The notes: a model not told the origin generated them from the sequence alone. Counted from the first letter of the stretch, positions 9,497 through 18,488 are shown. The stretch is DNA of 64,000 bases from Paenibacillus sp. FSL K6-3182 (GCF_037976325.1 NZ_CP150265.1:6461001-6525000); one strand, 5' to 3'. Translations and numbers: made by a program.

Positions 9497-9729
9497 AGGC
9501 TTTACAACAAAATGGAAATATATTCCCGCTGCAACCTATTTGCTTGCCGGCAGCTAATGTATTTAACGTACCTTTAAACGATATGCTTGCCTCAGCAGAT
9601 CCAAGTGTTGCAGGCCCCGAATTATGGACGCGTTATGTTGCCAGCTGGACGCCATGGAATCATGTGCGAACCATTTCCACCCTTGCGTCGTTGGTTTGTT
9701 TTATTATAGAGTTCCGACATTCGGGCTAA
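9497..9729 (+). pseudogene. DUF1772 (anthrone-oxygenase-like) membrane protein, C-terminal fragment with frameshift
   Basis: One frame gives KWKYIPAATYLLAGS and then stops. The next frame continues NVFNVPLNDMLASADP and then LWTRYVASWTPWNHVRTIS, the conserved DUF1772 tail. In intact relatives a few residues join LLAGS to the FNVPLND motif, so a small deletion with frameshift near 9555 is implied. The N-terminal half is missing. Another apparent relic of the family lies at 54138. Confidence 0.7.
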
Positions 9730-9738
9730 AGGCTGTAC

Positions 9739-10194
9739 TTAAAGTTTTTTTTCAAAACAAAGGCTTGAATCGCACGCAACATATTCACCATATCTATCAA
9801 TTTCATAATAATGATGTTTTTTATAGAAATGAAGCGCTTCTGGCTGAGGAGCCCCTGCTTCCAAACGAATATATTGATAATTCATATCCTTCGCTCTGGC
9901 TTCTAAATCATTCAAAACCTGTGCGGCTATGCCGTTCCTTCTAAATTCGGGGCTGACATAAAATCGTTTTAATTCTATATACTCCTCATCCAGCGGTTTT
10001 ATGGCTCCACATCCAACCGGTTCCCCTTGCTCGTATGCGACCACAAATACAATTTGCTCAATCCCTGGATCATTAAAATCTACTGTAAATACTTCCTCTG
10101 CCGTATATCTTTGCGCTAAATCCTCATCCAGCTTCTGAATAAGCCTATGTAAATCTGTATCGGTATGTGATACTTGTACAATTTTCACTGCCAT
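9739..10194 (-). CDS. GNAT acetyltransferase
   Basis: A 151-residue single-domain acetyltransferase. ELKRFYVSPEFRRNGIAAQV is the strand-4/acetyl-CoA loop, followed by LEAGAPQPEALHFYKKHHYY, as in many small GNATs of unknown substrate. AGAGGA lies ahead of the ATG. It stands alone, followed by the DUF1772 relic. Confidence 0.88.
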   Translation of the reverse strand: MAVKIVQVSHTDTDLHRLIQKLDEDLAQRYTAEEVFTVDFNDPGIEQIVFVVAYEQGEPVGCGAIKPLDEEYIELKRFYVSPEFRRNGIAAQVLNDLEARAKDMNYQYIRLEAGAPQPEALHFYKKHHYYEIDRYGEYVACDSSLCFEKKL

Positions 10195-10314
10195 TTCTGC
10201 ACGTCCTCTAGTTTGAATGGTTTACATGATTATCAATCGATGGTACTCCGTCCTCTATTATTTTACCGAATTCGCTTCACCCTTGCCAACTTAAAGCTAA
10301 CTGCAAAAGTCAAA

Positions 10315-10346
10315 AAAGCTCTCATGGACTAAGCCATGAGAGCTTT
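10315..10346. terminator. Bidirectional terminator after the sugar operon
   Basis: 13-bp perfect arms AAAGCTCTCATGG and CCATGAGAGCTTT surround six bases, with T-rich sequence on both sides. It lies at the 3' end of the minus-strand oxidoreductase/isomerase operon. Confidence 0.8.
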
Positions 10347-10418
10347 CTTTTGGGCGGTTTCATGAGATTTTCGCTTAAATCTACATCACACATTCATCTC
10401 AAACCGATGACTAACCTC

Positions 10419-10511
10419 TTATTTGCCGCCGTGCAGCCAGACGGTTTGCCTTCCAGCTGGACTGCTTACAGCCAATAATTCATCTGTAGAGAACGATTGA
10501 GGATGCTCCAT
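10419..10511 (-). CDS. Possible 30-residue peptide at the end of the sugar operon
   Basis: Seven bases after the isomerase stop, an ATG opens a 30-codon frame that begins MEHPQSFSTDELLAV and ends in HGGK. An AAAGGA sequence lies 14 bases ahead, rather far. It is followed by the operon terminator. The composition looks protein-like, but no homolog is recognised. It could be a true small protein or the tail of a decayed gene. Confidence 0.35.
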   Translation of the reverse strand: MEHPQSFSTDELLAVSSPAGRQTVWLHGGK

Positions 10512-10518
10512 GCTTGTT

Positions 10519-11412
10519 TTATTGTCCTTTAAAAGCTTTCAAAAACTGAACGGCTTTGCTAATATCCGCTTCTGGACTCGTACCAACCTCACGCTCGATC
10601 GTCAGATATCCTGTATAGCCAATTTCCTGAAGCGCTCGCAAATATGCCGGCCAGTCCACAGTACCATCACCAAGCGGCACTTCGCGGAACGCGGAGCCTG
10701 TTTCGGCCATCGCAGCAATTTTTTCATGGTCGAGTGCAACCTCGTAGCCATAATCGCCATAAACGTCGCGCGGATCAACGTCTCCCAGCTTCACGCCGTC
10801 CTTCGCATGCGTATGAACGATATAATCCTTAAGCGTGTACACGCCTTGAACAGGATCATCTCCTGTAACCATAACCATGTTGGCAGGGTCAAAGTTAACA
10901 GCTACGCCTTTGGTGCCAAGACCATCAAGAAACGACTTCAAATGCGCAGACGTCTCAGGTCCTGTCTCAATCGCAAAATAAGCGTTCATGTCATTCGCGA
11001 ATCTAGCTAGCTCTTCACATGCCGCATGCATCGTCTCATAAACACGGCTGTTTTTGTCGCTTGGAACGATACCGATATGCGTCGTAATAATGTTTGTTCC
11101 AAGCTCCATGCCAAGCTCCATAATCCGTTTGGATTTATCGATTTTCGCACGGTTTTCCGCAGGGTCCTGAAAACCATGGCCGCCCAAATCGCCAACAAGA
11201 GCGGAAATATCAAGGCCCAGCCCATCAATATAAGACTTCCATTCTTTTCTTGCAGCTGTGTTCAGGTTAGCAGGGTCCAGCTCGCCATGTACTGCATACA
11301 TTTGCACGCCATCCGCACCAACCTGCTTCGCTTTAAGCAAACCTTCCTTTACACCAACCTGAAAGCTATCCACGATAACGCCGATTTTGTTCGTAATGAT
11401 AGGTGATGTCAT
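10519..11412 (-). CDS. Sugar phosphate isomerase/epimerase (xylose-isomerase-like TIM barrel)
   Basis: A 297-residue AP-endonuclease-2/xylose-isomerase-like barrel. Metal-binding residues are visible in ITTHIGIVPSD, YFAIETGPETS, VNFDPANM and YIVHTHAKDGV, with the closing GYTGYLTIERE. Such enzymes epimerise or isomerise sugars, inosose or keto-sugars. ATG 11412 has AAGGAG ten bases ahead. It is 19 bases after a second barrel protein and belongs to a three-gene operon with a Gfo/Idh/MocA oxidoreductase, facing an AraC regulator. The actual substrate is unknown. Confidence 0.88.
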   Translation of the reverse strand: MTSPIITNKIGVIVDSFQVGVKEGLLKAKQVGADGVQMYAVHGELDPANLNTAARKEWKSYIDGLGLDISALVGDLGGHGFQDPAENRAKIDKSKRIMELGMELGTNIITTHIGIVPSDKNSRVYETMHAACEELARFANDMNAYFAIETGPETSAHLKSFLDGLGTKGVAVNFDPANMVMVTGDDPVQGVYTLKDYIVHTHAKDGVKLGDVDPRDVYGDYGYEVALDHEKIAAMAETGSAFREVPLGDGTVDWPAYLRALQEIGYTGYLTIEREVGTSPEADISKAVQFLKAFKGQ

Positions 11413-11431
11413 CTTCGAGTCACTCCTTCGT

Positions 11432-12289
11432 TTAAATTTCGTTCCATACACGTTTTACGAATTCAAAGCCAAGTCTCGTTCCAAGACGGCAATCTTCCAA
11501 GCCTTCAAACTCGATGGAAATATAATCATCATAGCCGCTTTCTTTCACTGCACGCAGTACTTGCGGCATAGCGATGTCACCATGTCCGACGATTGCGCCC
11601 CGAAGCCAATTGCCGCCTTTGGATTTAAACCAGCCTTCACCCGGATTTTCGGTAGATGGACGATAGTAGAAATCTTTAATATGGACCATAGAAGCCAGGC
11701 TGACATTGTTTTTAACAGCAGCAAGAGGATTCTCATCCACACAAAGGAAGTTCCCGACATCAAGCGTTGTCTTGAAGTTTGGACGATCTACAACCTCAAT
11801 GAGTGCCTGTACCCGGTCGCTATGTTGTATAAAATAACCGTGATTTTCTACACTTGTTGTAATTCCAAACGTTGCTGCATAATCCGCAACAGCTTGGCAA
11901 GCCTTCGCTAGCTTTGGCAGCTCCAACAAGAAGTTCGAAATGGATAGGTTTTGCGATGATGCCACATCATGACGCATCTTCTTCACGCCAAGTGCTGCTG
12001 CAATATCCACTTCACGCTTCAAGCGGTCAAGCTCCAGCTCGAATTGCTCTTCATTTAAACCGGAGAAGTTTGCACCTACCGCATAATTCGATATTTCAAT
12101 ACCGCTTTCCTGCGCTTGCTTCTTAATCACTTCGATCAGTTCCGGATTTTCAGTAAGGTTAAAGCCAAGCGGTACTATTTCAACATGCTCTCCTCCAATG
12201 GATGCAATATATACGATAACATCCTGTATCGTCATTTCGCCCGTTCTCAGTGCATTATATAAGCTGTATGTGCTGATTCCTAATTTCAT
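11432..12289 (-). CDS. Sugar phosphate isomerase/epimerase, second copy type
   Basis: A 285-residue TIM barrel of the same superfamily as the downstream gene but only distantly similar. Key segments are GGEHVEIVPLGFN, TTSVENHGYF (metal Glu), KTTLDVGNFLC, MVHIKDFYYRP and the final DYISIEFEG. It overlaps the oxidoreductase gene by four bases (ATGA), which indicates translational coupling. Pairing an NAD-dependent dehydrogenase with two barrels is typical of inositol or 3-keto-sugar catabolism, but the substrate is not evident here. Confidence 0.88.
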   Translation of the reverse strand: MKLGISTYSLYNALRTGEMTIQDVIVYIASIGGEHVEIVPLGFNLTENPELIEVIKKQAQESGIEISNYAVGANFSGLNEEQFELELDRLKREVDIAAALGVKKMRHDVASSQNLSISNFLLELPKLAKACQAVADYAATFGITTSVENHGYFIQHSDRVQALIEVVDRPNFKTTLDVGNFLCVDENPLAAVKNNVSLASMVHIKDFYYRPSTENPGEGWFKSKGGNWLRGAIVGHGDIAMPQVLRAVKESGYDDYISIEFEGLEDCRLGTRLGFEFVKRVWNEI

Positions 12290-13344
12290 AGACGCACTTC
12301 CGCTCCTTTTGCTGCGGATTCATAAATGCCGACTAATATCTTCATAATTTCCACGCCATCCGCCACTGGGCTGATTGGCTGTTTTCCGTTAGCAACACAA
12401 TCAACGAAGTGGTTGATCTCATTTTGGAAAGCGCCAACAAAATCAAAGCCAGCGTGATCCGTCTGCGGATATACGTTTAAGATCGTGTCATTTTGCTCTG
12501 TTACAATAACGGTTTCCGGATCGATTTCAAAACCGCCTTTTTCCCCATACAGCTTAACTGTATTTTCATTAGACTTGGCATGCAGCGTGAAGCTGACATC
12601 TACGAGCAGCGATGCGCCATTCTCGAAGCGAATAAGTGCATTCGCCAAATCCTCAACTGTGTTTTTCTCCGCATCATAATCCGCCGCTTGGTAGAAGCTT
12701 AGGTTTTTTACATTGGCACGATTGCCAAGCTTGCGATACGTATTGGCACTAACGGATACCGGCTTCGGACGTCCCATCAAATACCAGCAAAGATCGATGA
12801 CGTGTACGCCAATATCAATAAGCGGTCCGCCGCCTGAGCGCTCAATGTCGGAGAACCATCCGCCTGGATTTCCAAGACGTCTGAGCGTTGATGCTTTGGC
12901 AAAATAAATTTCACCGAACTCGCCTCTGTCAGCCATCGCACGAATCAATTGTGCACTCGTATCGTATCTGCGGACGAAGCCCACTTGAAGGAGCTTGCCG
13001 GATTGCTCTACAGCCTCTTGTACAAGAAGCGCATCTTCAACCGTACGGCAAAGCGGTTTCTCTACGAGCACATGCTTGCCAGCTTTAAGAGCCGCAATGC
13101 TGATTTCAGCATGCGTATTGTTCCACGTACAAATGCTGACTGCATCAATAACTGGATCGGCGAGCAGCTCGTGATAATCCGTATAAATTTTTTCGGCGCC
13201 ATATTTCTCAGCTGCGGCTTTTACGCGCTCTTCATTTAAATCGCAAACCGCGTAAATGTTCGCATTAGGATTTTTCTTATAGGAATCTAGATGAGATGAT
13301 GAGATAGAGCCTGTTCCAATAACCGCGATTTGTATCGGTTTCAT
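12286..13344 (-). CDS. Gfo/Idh/MocA-family oxidoreductase
   Basis: A 352-residue NAD(P)-dependent sugar or inositol dehydrogenase. The Rossmann start IAVIGTGSISSSHLDSY, the hallmark GKHVLVEKPLCRTV and the C-terminal-domain motif GGGPLIDIGVHVIDL with its catalytic His are visible. ATG 13344 with AAGGAG is preferred over the longer frame to 13386. It is first in the operon and divergent from the AraC regulator, with a TATAAT -10 in the gap. Confidence 0.92.
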   Translation of the reverse strand: MKPIQIAVIGTGSISSSHLDSYKKNPNANIYAVCDLNEERVKAAAEKYGAEKIYTDYHELLADPVIDAVSICTWNNTHAEISIAALKAGKHVLVEKPLCRTVEDALLVQEAVEQSGKLLQVGFVRRYDTSAQLIRAMADRGEFGEIYFAKASTLRRLGNPGGWFSDIERSGGGPLIDIGVHVIDLCWYLMGRPKPVSVSANTYRKLGNRANVKNLSFYQAADYDAEKNTVEDLANALIRFENGASLLVDVSFTLHAKSNENTVKLYGEKGGFEIDPETVIVTEQNDTILNVYPQTDHAGFDFVGAFQNEINHFVDCVANGKQPISPVADGVEIMKILVGIYESAAKGAEVRL

Positions 13345-13400
13345 TGCTAATCTCTCCTTATGAATTCTAATAGTAAGGTTTTGCATGTCTACACTTTCGT

Positions 13401-13406
13401 ATTATA
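13401..13406 (-). promoter_or_regulatory. -10 element of the sugar operon promoter
   Basis: A perfect TATAAT on the minus strand, 57 bases upstream of the oxidoreductase start, without a recognisable -35. This pattern fits activation by the divergent AraC regulator. Confidence 0.45.
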
Positions 13407-13487
13407 ATGGTTTCAACCTGCAACTCCATGTAAAGCTGTGCGGTTTGTTTGTACAATTGTGCTATCCTACTGAGGAGGTCTTTCAAG

Positions 13488-14354
13488 TTGAAAAAATTCG
13501 AAGAACTGCGTGAGCCCATGGACATGCCAGACCCTCATTTTCCGATAAAACTGCATCACAACACCTTCGACCAGCAGGGAATGGTCATTTTCCAGCATCA
13601 TTTTCATGAACATCTTGAATTTTTATATTTTGTGTCGGGCAAAGCCTCGATAGAGTGCGGTTCTACTACGATAACAGCATCCGCTGGCGATCTCATCGTC
13701 GTGAACAGCAATGAGCTTCACTACGGAATCAGCCTATCATCAGATTTGTACTACTATGCGCTCATCGCCGACATTTCCTTGCTGCACAGCCAGTCGGTGG
13801 ATGCTGCCGAAACGAAGTTCATTACGCCCATTACGCAGAACCGCCTTCTGCTGCAAAATTATATTGGTGACGACAGCAAAGTAACGTCCTGCATGCATGC
13901 CATCATCAATGAGCTCGAGCAGCGCGAGTTCGGTTACGAGCTGGCCATAAAATCCGAGCTCTACCGCCTGTTGACGCTGCTGCTTCGCGGTCATGTCGCT
14001 ACCGTGCTCACCAAAGACGAATATGCAGAGCGTATGAAGAACATTGAGCGCTTCGCGCCTGTCTTCAAGCATATTGAGGACAGCTACAAGGATGAGCTTT
14101 CGGTGGACCAGCTGGCAAGCATGGCAAACCTCAGCCGCTACCACTTTAGCCGATTGTTCAAAGAGCTGAGCGGCCATACCGTTACAGAATATATAACGAT
14201 GACACGGCTCGGCAAAGCCGATTACTTGCTGCGTCATAGTCCGCTTACCGTGTCGGAGGTTGCAACAGCGACAGGCTTCAATGACATTTATTACTTTAGC
14301 CGTACGTTCAAAAAACACAAAAAAGTTTCCCCGTCCTCGCTTCGGGGAAACTAA
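13488..14354 (+). CDS. AraC-family transcriptional regulator with cupin sensor
   Basis: The N-terminal cupin-like domain (HHFHEHLEFLYFVSGKA, then TASAGDLIVVNSNELH) is followed by two helix-turn-helix motifs. The first is LSVDQLASMANLSRYHFSRL; the second has TVSEVATATGFNDIYYFSR and the usual FKKHKKVSPSSLR end. TTG 13488 is the chosen start because AGGAGG lies nine bases before it, giving 288 residues. The frame upstream (to 13449) lacks a signal. It is divergent from the sugar operon and almost certainly its activator. Confidence 0.92.
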   Translation: MKKFEELREPMDMPDPHFPIKLHHNTFDQQGMVIFQHHFHEHLEFLYFVSGKASIECGSTTITASAGDLIVVNSNELHYGISLSSDLYYYALIADISLLHSQSVDAAETKFITPITQNRLLLQNYIGDDSKVTSCMHAIINELEQREFGYELAIKSELYRLLTLLLRGHVATVLTKDEYAERMKNIERFAPVFKHIEDSYKDELSVDQLASMANLSRYHFSRLFKELSGHTVTEYITMTRLGKADYLLRHSPLTVSEVATATGFNDIYYFSRTFKKHKKVSPSSLRGN

Positions 14355-14366
14355 TGTTGTTTAATG

Positions 14367-14696
14367 TTAAACATTTAAATTTTTGTGGTAAAACAGAGTG
14401 GCCGCTCGGGCCAGCTCCTTCAGCTTGTCTTCATTCATTTCAGTAAGGTCATAGGCAATAGAGACATTTTCAAAGAAATAGTTCCAATCGCCTGCCTTCT
14501 CAATTGCTTCGATTTCTTTTATTAAATGGCCGAAGGTCTCTATTCCTTCAATGCTTATATAGATTCTTGCTAATTCATAGAAACCTTCCGTGTTGCACGC
14601 AACACCTGTCATTGTTATACCCACTATAAAGTGTTCAAAATAATGGTCTGGATATTTATCTTCCAATATGCCCCACCGCTCCTCATTTGCGGCCAA
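14367..14696 (-). CDS. Hypothetical protein coupled to RNase H
   Basis: A 109-residue soluble protein, acidic in the middle (IKEIEAIEKAGDWNYFFE) and ending LARAATLFYHKNLNV. The sequence ERWGILEDKYPDHYFEHFI suggests a helical domain, but no family was recognised. Its start overlaps the end of the RNase H gene by 14 bases, so the two are co-transcribed and probably coupled. It converges on the AraC gene. Confidence 0.65.
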   Translation of the reverse strand: MAANEERWGILEDKYPDHYFEHFIVGITMTGVACNTEGFYELARIYISIEGIETFGHLIKEIEAIEKAGDWNYFFENVSIAYDLTEMNEDKLKELARAATLFYHKNLNV

Positions 14697-15348
14697 AATC
14701 CGCTTTGATTTCGCCCCACTCCTCGGTATTCCATTTCAATACCTTATTCGTGTAGGTATGGGTTTGAAGCCACTTCACAGCTTGATCTGTAAGCTCCCAA
14801 ATTTTCGAAGTCGAAGCATCCCTTTTTAAGGTCGAGGCTACTTTTTTGTTGCGAAGCCAGCTTAGCGCTGTTCTTGAATCACTGTAAACCGTCCTTGTGC
14901 TGCCTTTCTCCTTCAAATAGGAAAGAGCATGTACGATAGCAATAAACTCGCCTAAATTATTAGTGCCGTTCGGTACCGGTCCGACGTAAAACAAAATTTC
15001 ACCTGTCTGCGTGTCTACCCCTTTATACTCGACAGGACCGGGATTTCCACGCGTACCCACGTCAACAGAAATACTATCATAATCAATGGAAGCAGTATCT
15101 TCCTGGATCAGTACAGGCTGCTTTACGCTGCTCCTTGTTTTTGCGCTCGAAGCAGCAGCTTTGCCTGAGCCTGTCCCCCAATGACTGCGCCAGCCGTCTT
15201 GGAAAGCTTTTTCCGCCAGCTGCTTCGTCTCGAAAGATTTAAACTTCGCATCCTGTACTCCGCTAACCTGCGCTTGGCACTCGGGCCATGAAGTGAATAT
15301 CCCTGTTTTCTTGCCAACCCATACGACATAATATTTTCCTTTTGCCAT
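14683..15348 (-). CDS. rnhA: Ribonuclease H1 with N-terminal viroplasmin-like domain
   Basis: The N-terminal hybrid-binding domain (about 1-50) shows KYYVVWVGKKTGIFTSWPEC and the FKSFETKQLAEKAF turn. A linker leads to the RNase H fold (about 85-221). Catalytic residues are visible: Asp in SVDVGTRGNPGP, Glu in NNLGEFIAIVHAL, Asp in VYSDSRTALSW and the last Asp in EWGEIKADFGRK. It cuts the RNA strand of RNA-DNA hybrids. The layout matches the Bacillus halodurans type of RNase H1. Confidence 0.92.
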   Translation of the reverse strand: MAKGKYYVVWVGKKTGIFTSWPECQAQVSGVQDAKFKSFETKQLAEKAFQDGWRSHWGTGSGKAAASSAKTRSSVKQPVLIQEDTASIDYDSISVDVGTRGNPGPVEYKGVDTQTGEILFYVGPVPNGTNNLGEFIAIVHALSYLKEKGSTRTVYSDSRTALSWLRNKKVASTLKRDASTSKIWELTDQAVKWLQTHTYTNKVLKWNTEEWGEIKADFGRK

Positions 15349-15471
15349 TTACCAAAATACCACCTTTGTTAAAGTCCTTATTCATACTTTCATTCCAGCT
15401 GCTTATATTCGAATAAAACGCTATATTACATTTAATTCTATCTATTATAAAACGTCCATGCCTTAAAGCAA

Positions 15472-16704
15472 CTATGCTCGATAACCTTCATTCTTATTTG
15501 GTCTGCCCTTAGACGTTATAGTACATGAAAGCAAATATCCCAGTCCCAAGAAACAAAGCGGAATCGTCGGATAAAAATATCTTGGCGTAGGCGAGAAGGG
15601 TAGATACAGCAGTATGCTAAACACGGCGAGCAATGCAATCATCATATACATCGCATTTCTTCTTTCATGGATAATGATCTTTACGAGTCCACCCAAACCA
15701 ATGACCATAACGATCATATGCAAAATAGTTATCAGCTTGGACAATAGCTTATTTACTGTTATATATCCTAAACCCGGAAAAATCTCACTAATATAAATTA
15801 GCAGCTTGCCCCAGCTGTACCAGCTCAGGTAGGTGAAAAACTCATTGCGGAAACCATTGATGATTCGCTCATAAGCTATTCTCCCCATTTCCGCAGGATC
15901 TTGTTTAACGTCAACATGAGGACTCCGTTCAAAAGGATATGAACCCCATAACAACGGATTTCCGGTCTGCTCCGCGAGCAACAGCACCTTATCTAAGGTC
16001 ATCCAATTGCGAATCCACCAGGGCAGCATCATTGCAGCAAAGCCGATCGTAATAACGGAAATCGCTTTTAGCACCGCTGCCATTCCATATTTTCTGCCGT
16101 ATACCGCTACACCAGCTAGCAAAACAACTATAAAGGGAACGATCGTTGGCCGGATCAGTACACAAATGCCGAAGACGACACCTAGTGATAGAAACCATCT
16201 AAGCTTTGTCTCCTGTGCACACCTCACTAAAAGATAAATAAATAATAGAAAAAATAAACCGTATAACGTTTCCGTTAAAAGATACATTGACGATAAAATA
16301 AACGTGGGATGCAATAAATAACAAGCCATCATCAACAGACTAATGCCCGTATAAGCAAACATTTGTCTCGCAATCCTATACATGATAACTGCACATATAA
16401 GCTGAATCAATATTTGCAGCGCCTGAATTTGTACGACTGGGGGACGATCTCCCGCATATCCAAATACGGCATAACAGCCAGCCAAAAAAAGAGGATAACC
16501 TGGCGTTGTAAACGCATTAGATTTTTCTGAATAAGCATATGGCGCATATCCGTAAACGCCCTCATGAAGTAGCTGCAGCACCATTTTATTATAGCCAACC
16601 TCGTCACCCGTCAGCTTTTTATCCCAATCTGTATAATAGCAGCGAAGCAGCAAGCCTAGCACAAGCAATATGGTGAAAATGACCGTTTTGGTTCTGATAG
16701 CCAT
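15472..16704 (-). CDS. GT-C glycosyltransferase (ArnT/PMT-like, family 39 type)
   Basis: A 410-residue integral membrane protein with about ten hydrophobic segments. The first outside loop carries DWDKKLTGDEVGYNKM, the acidic catalytic motif of polyprenyl-phosphate-sugar transferases, followed by FTTPGYPLFLAGCYAVFG. Such enzymes transfer sugars from lipid carriers to cell-surface acceptors outside the membrane. It stands alone between rnhA and the MetF-like gene, so the acceptor is unknown. Confidence 0.82.
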   Translation of the reverse strand: MAIRTKTVIFTILLVLGLLLRCYYTDWDKKLTGDEVGYNKMVLQLLHEGVYGYAPYAYSEKSNAFTTPGYPLFLAGCYAVFGYAGDRPPVVQIQALQILIQLICAVIMYRIARQMFAYTGISLLMMACYLLHPTFILSSMYLLTETLYGLFFLLFIYLLVRCAQETKLRWFLSLGVVFGICVLIRPTIVPFIVVLLAGVAVYGRKYGMAAVLKAISVITIGFAAMMLPWWIRNWMTLDKVLLLAEQTGNPLLWGSYPFERSPHVDVKQDPAEMGRIAYERIINGFRNEFFTYLSWYSWGKLLIYISEIFPGLGYITVNKLLSKLITILHMIVMVIGLGGLVKIIIHERRNAMYMMIALLAVFSILLYLPFSPTPRYFYPTIPLCFLGLGYLLSCTITSKGRPNKNEGYRA

Positions 16705-16833
16705 ATCGTCTTCAACCCTTTTTTAATATATTGTACGAGATCTTAACTTCCTTACATTTCCAAATGACCACACTTGAACGATTGTAGCATTATTCTAATC
16801 TTGCAGCCAATGAAGTTTTTTTCATAAAAACAC

Positions 16834-16877
16834 AAAAAAAGACTGCTCCTCTTGGCATGTTGCCTTTGGAGACAGCC
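16834..16877 (-). terminator. Terminator after the MetF-like gene
   Basis: On the minus strand an interrupted stem (GGCTGTCTCC pairing with GGAGCAGTC, inner GGCA/GCC) is followed by seven T. It separates the MetF-like gene from the glycosyltransferase. Confidence 0.65.
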
Positions 16878-16905
16878 GTCATTTATTTTCCATTCGCATT
16901 TTACT

Positions 16906-17658
16906 TTATACGAGTACTTTACTGAAGATCCCATCAAAATAAGCCTGCAAATCTACTTTTATCGGCATAAAATAAATATGGCTGTTCGTCTTCTTCGTAA
17001 ACGCTAATGCTTTCCTCGCAAAATCGATATTCCACTCAAGCGTCGGTTGAAAATCAGCAGGGAATACAACATGATTTCTTGTTTCCCAATATTTTTGTGA
17101 TTTGTCCGATACGACCGGCGATACGCCCCAGAAAATTTCGGAGCCCTTCACCATATCTGAATACTGCTCCATCAAGCTCAGATCAAAAAATGGCTGCGTG
17201 AAGAAACCGTCTGCTCCCGCTTCAAGCTTTTTTTGTACATACTCATATTCCTCGTCCATGCTGCCGCGATAAGGATCTATTGCTGAATACACCTTAATAT
17301 GGGGGTAATCCTTCTTGATCTTGGCGATCAAGTCTAAACAAGTCGTCGGATAAACAACCTTCTCACTATTTTTTGGAACATCGCCGGTTACGACGAGCAC
17401 CTCAGTAATGTTATGTTTGTCTAAGCGCTCTATGAATTGCAGCGGTTCTACACAGTCGAAGTCCATTGCCCGGATATGGGGAATGCTGGACTCATATAGA
17501 GATTTGCATAGGCAGGATGCCTCCCAGCTGCGCAGCTCGAACCTCGTCAAATCAGGAATATTAATTGTATTGATAGCAGGAAACTGTGTTTTAATTAAAT
17601 CCAGCTCCGCCTTCAGCTGGGCCTCGTCTCTTGGAACCAGCTCTAATGAAATTCTCAC
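16906..17658 (-). CDS. Methylenetetrahydrofolate reductase-like (MetF superfamily) protein
   Basis: A 250-residue FAD-linked reductase-type TIM barrel. Visible features are ISLELVPRDE (the conserved early Glu), INTINIPDLTRF, HIRAMDFD, NITEVLVVTGDVPKN (family GD motif), then GADGFFTQPFFD and FWGVSPVVSDKS. It is shorter and more divergent than canonical MetF, so its substrate may differ. GTG 17658 is used as start, with AAGGGG eight bases ahead. It is monocistronic, ending in a terminator. Confidence 0.72.
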   Translation of the reverse strand: MRISLELVPRDEAQLKAELDLIKTQFPAINTINIPDLTRFELRSWEASCLCKSLYESSIPHIRAMDFDCVEPLQFIERLDKHNITEVLVVTGDVPKNSEKVVYPTTCLDLIAKIKKDYPHIKVYSAIDPYRGSMDEEYEYVQKKLEAGADGFFTQPFFDLSLMEQYSDMVKGSEIFWGVSPVVSDKSQKYWETRNHVVFPADFQPTLEWNIDFARKALAFTKKTNSHIYFMPIKVDLQAYFDGIFSKVLV

Positions 17659-17826
17659 CTCATAAGCCCCTTACTCTATATAGAATGAATAGAATCCATG
17701 CTCGTCAAGAATATTGCATATTAATACATATTAACGAATTTTAATTCAAATTGCCAATCAATTTAATAGCAGCTTGCTATCATTTTCTCTTATAAAGAGT
17801 AGTAATTGCTCAGGTATTACGAAATA

Positions 17827-18357
17827 TTACTTAGTCGAAGCTTGCAATAGCTCATCGATATGGAATAAAGAAATGTAGGTTAATCCCGCCTCTTCGAGAT
17901 TCCTCCTGCCCAGCGGCTCTCGTTCAATAACCGACATAACGGACTTGATCTCAGCCCCATATTCCCTTAGATCATCCGTGCTGATAAGAATCTGTCCTCC
18001 TGTTGTAACCACATCTTCAATAATACAGACCTTTTTCCCTGCTATATCTACTCCTTCAGCAAGTTTACAGGTACCATATTTCTTTGCTTCTTTTCTTACA
18101 AATGCAGCAGGTATGCCTGTTTTCAGTGAAAGAGCTGTTGCAATCGGAATTCCGCCCATCTCGAGCCCCGCCAATACTTCGGTATCGCTGGGTACTAACG
18201 GAGCCAGTTTCTCTGCAATTTCAGCCAATAGCCTAGGATTGGACTCAAATAAGTATTTATCAAAATAGTGATTCGAAGTTTGACCTGAACGCAGCTTAAA
18301 CTCTCCCTCTAAATAGGCTGCTTCATAGATTGCTCTCGCCAATTGTTCTCTCATCAT
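17827..18357 (-). CDS. pyrE: Orotate phosphoribosyltransferase (short form)
   Basis: Converts orotate and PRPP to orotidine 5'-phosphate in pyrimidine synthesis. The PRPP loop KKVCIIEDVVTTGGQ is complete, and FKLRSGQTSNHYFDKY and GLEMGGIPIATALS are family features. At 176 residues it is shorter than the usual enzyme of about 210 and resembles the compact archaeal-like form. AAGGAG lies ten bases before ATG 18357. It stands apart from any pyr operon, behind its own promoter, leader ORF and terminator hairpin. Confidence 0.88.
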   Translation of the reverse strand: MMREQLARAIYEAAYLEGEFKLRSGQTSNHYFDKYLFESNPRLLAEIAEKLAPLVPSDTEVLAGLEMGGIPIATALSLKTGIPAAFVRKEAKKYGTCKLAEGVDIAGKKVCIIEDVVTTGGQILISTDDLREYGAEIKSVMSVIEREPLGRRNLEEAGLTYISLFHIDELLQASTK

Positions 18358-18394
18358 TTCTAAAACACTCCTTCGCGTTTTTAAGTATAAAAAA

Positions 18395-18425
18395 AAACAC
18401 TAAAGCAGCAATCGCTTTAGTGTTT
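18395..18425 (-). terminator. Terminator or attenuator in the pyrE leader
   Basis: Perfect 12-bp arms AAACACTAAAGC and GCTTTAGTGTTT with a 7-base loop are followed on the minus strand by about ten T. It lies 37 bases upstream of pyrE, and the stop codon of a leader ORF falls inside its first arm. It is either a transcription attenuator for pyrE or the terminator of the NUDIX operon upstream. Confidence 0.85.
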
Positions 18426-18488
18426 CACATAAGAATGGAAATATAAAAATGATAATCGAGGTCTTTCCCTAAGCGCCTCTATCATCAT
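18417..18488 (-). CDS. Putative 23-residue pyrE leader peptide
   Basis: ATG 18488 has GGAGG seven bases ahead and opens a 23-codon frame (MMIEALRERPRLSFLYFHSY, then three more residues) that ends in TAA within the terminator stem. The RNA just before the stem is rich in U. This matches leader-peptide attenuation as known for enterobacterial pyrBI and pyrE, where ribosome position controls the hairpin. Alternative ATGs lie at 18494 and 18485. Confidence 0.55.
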   Translation of the reverse strand: MMIEALRERPRLSFLYFHSYVKH

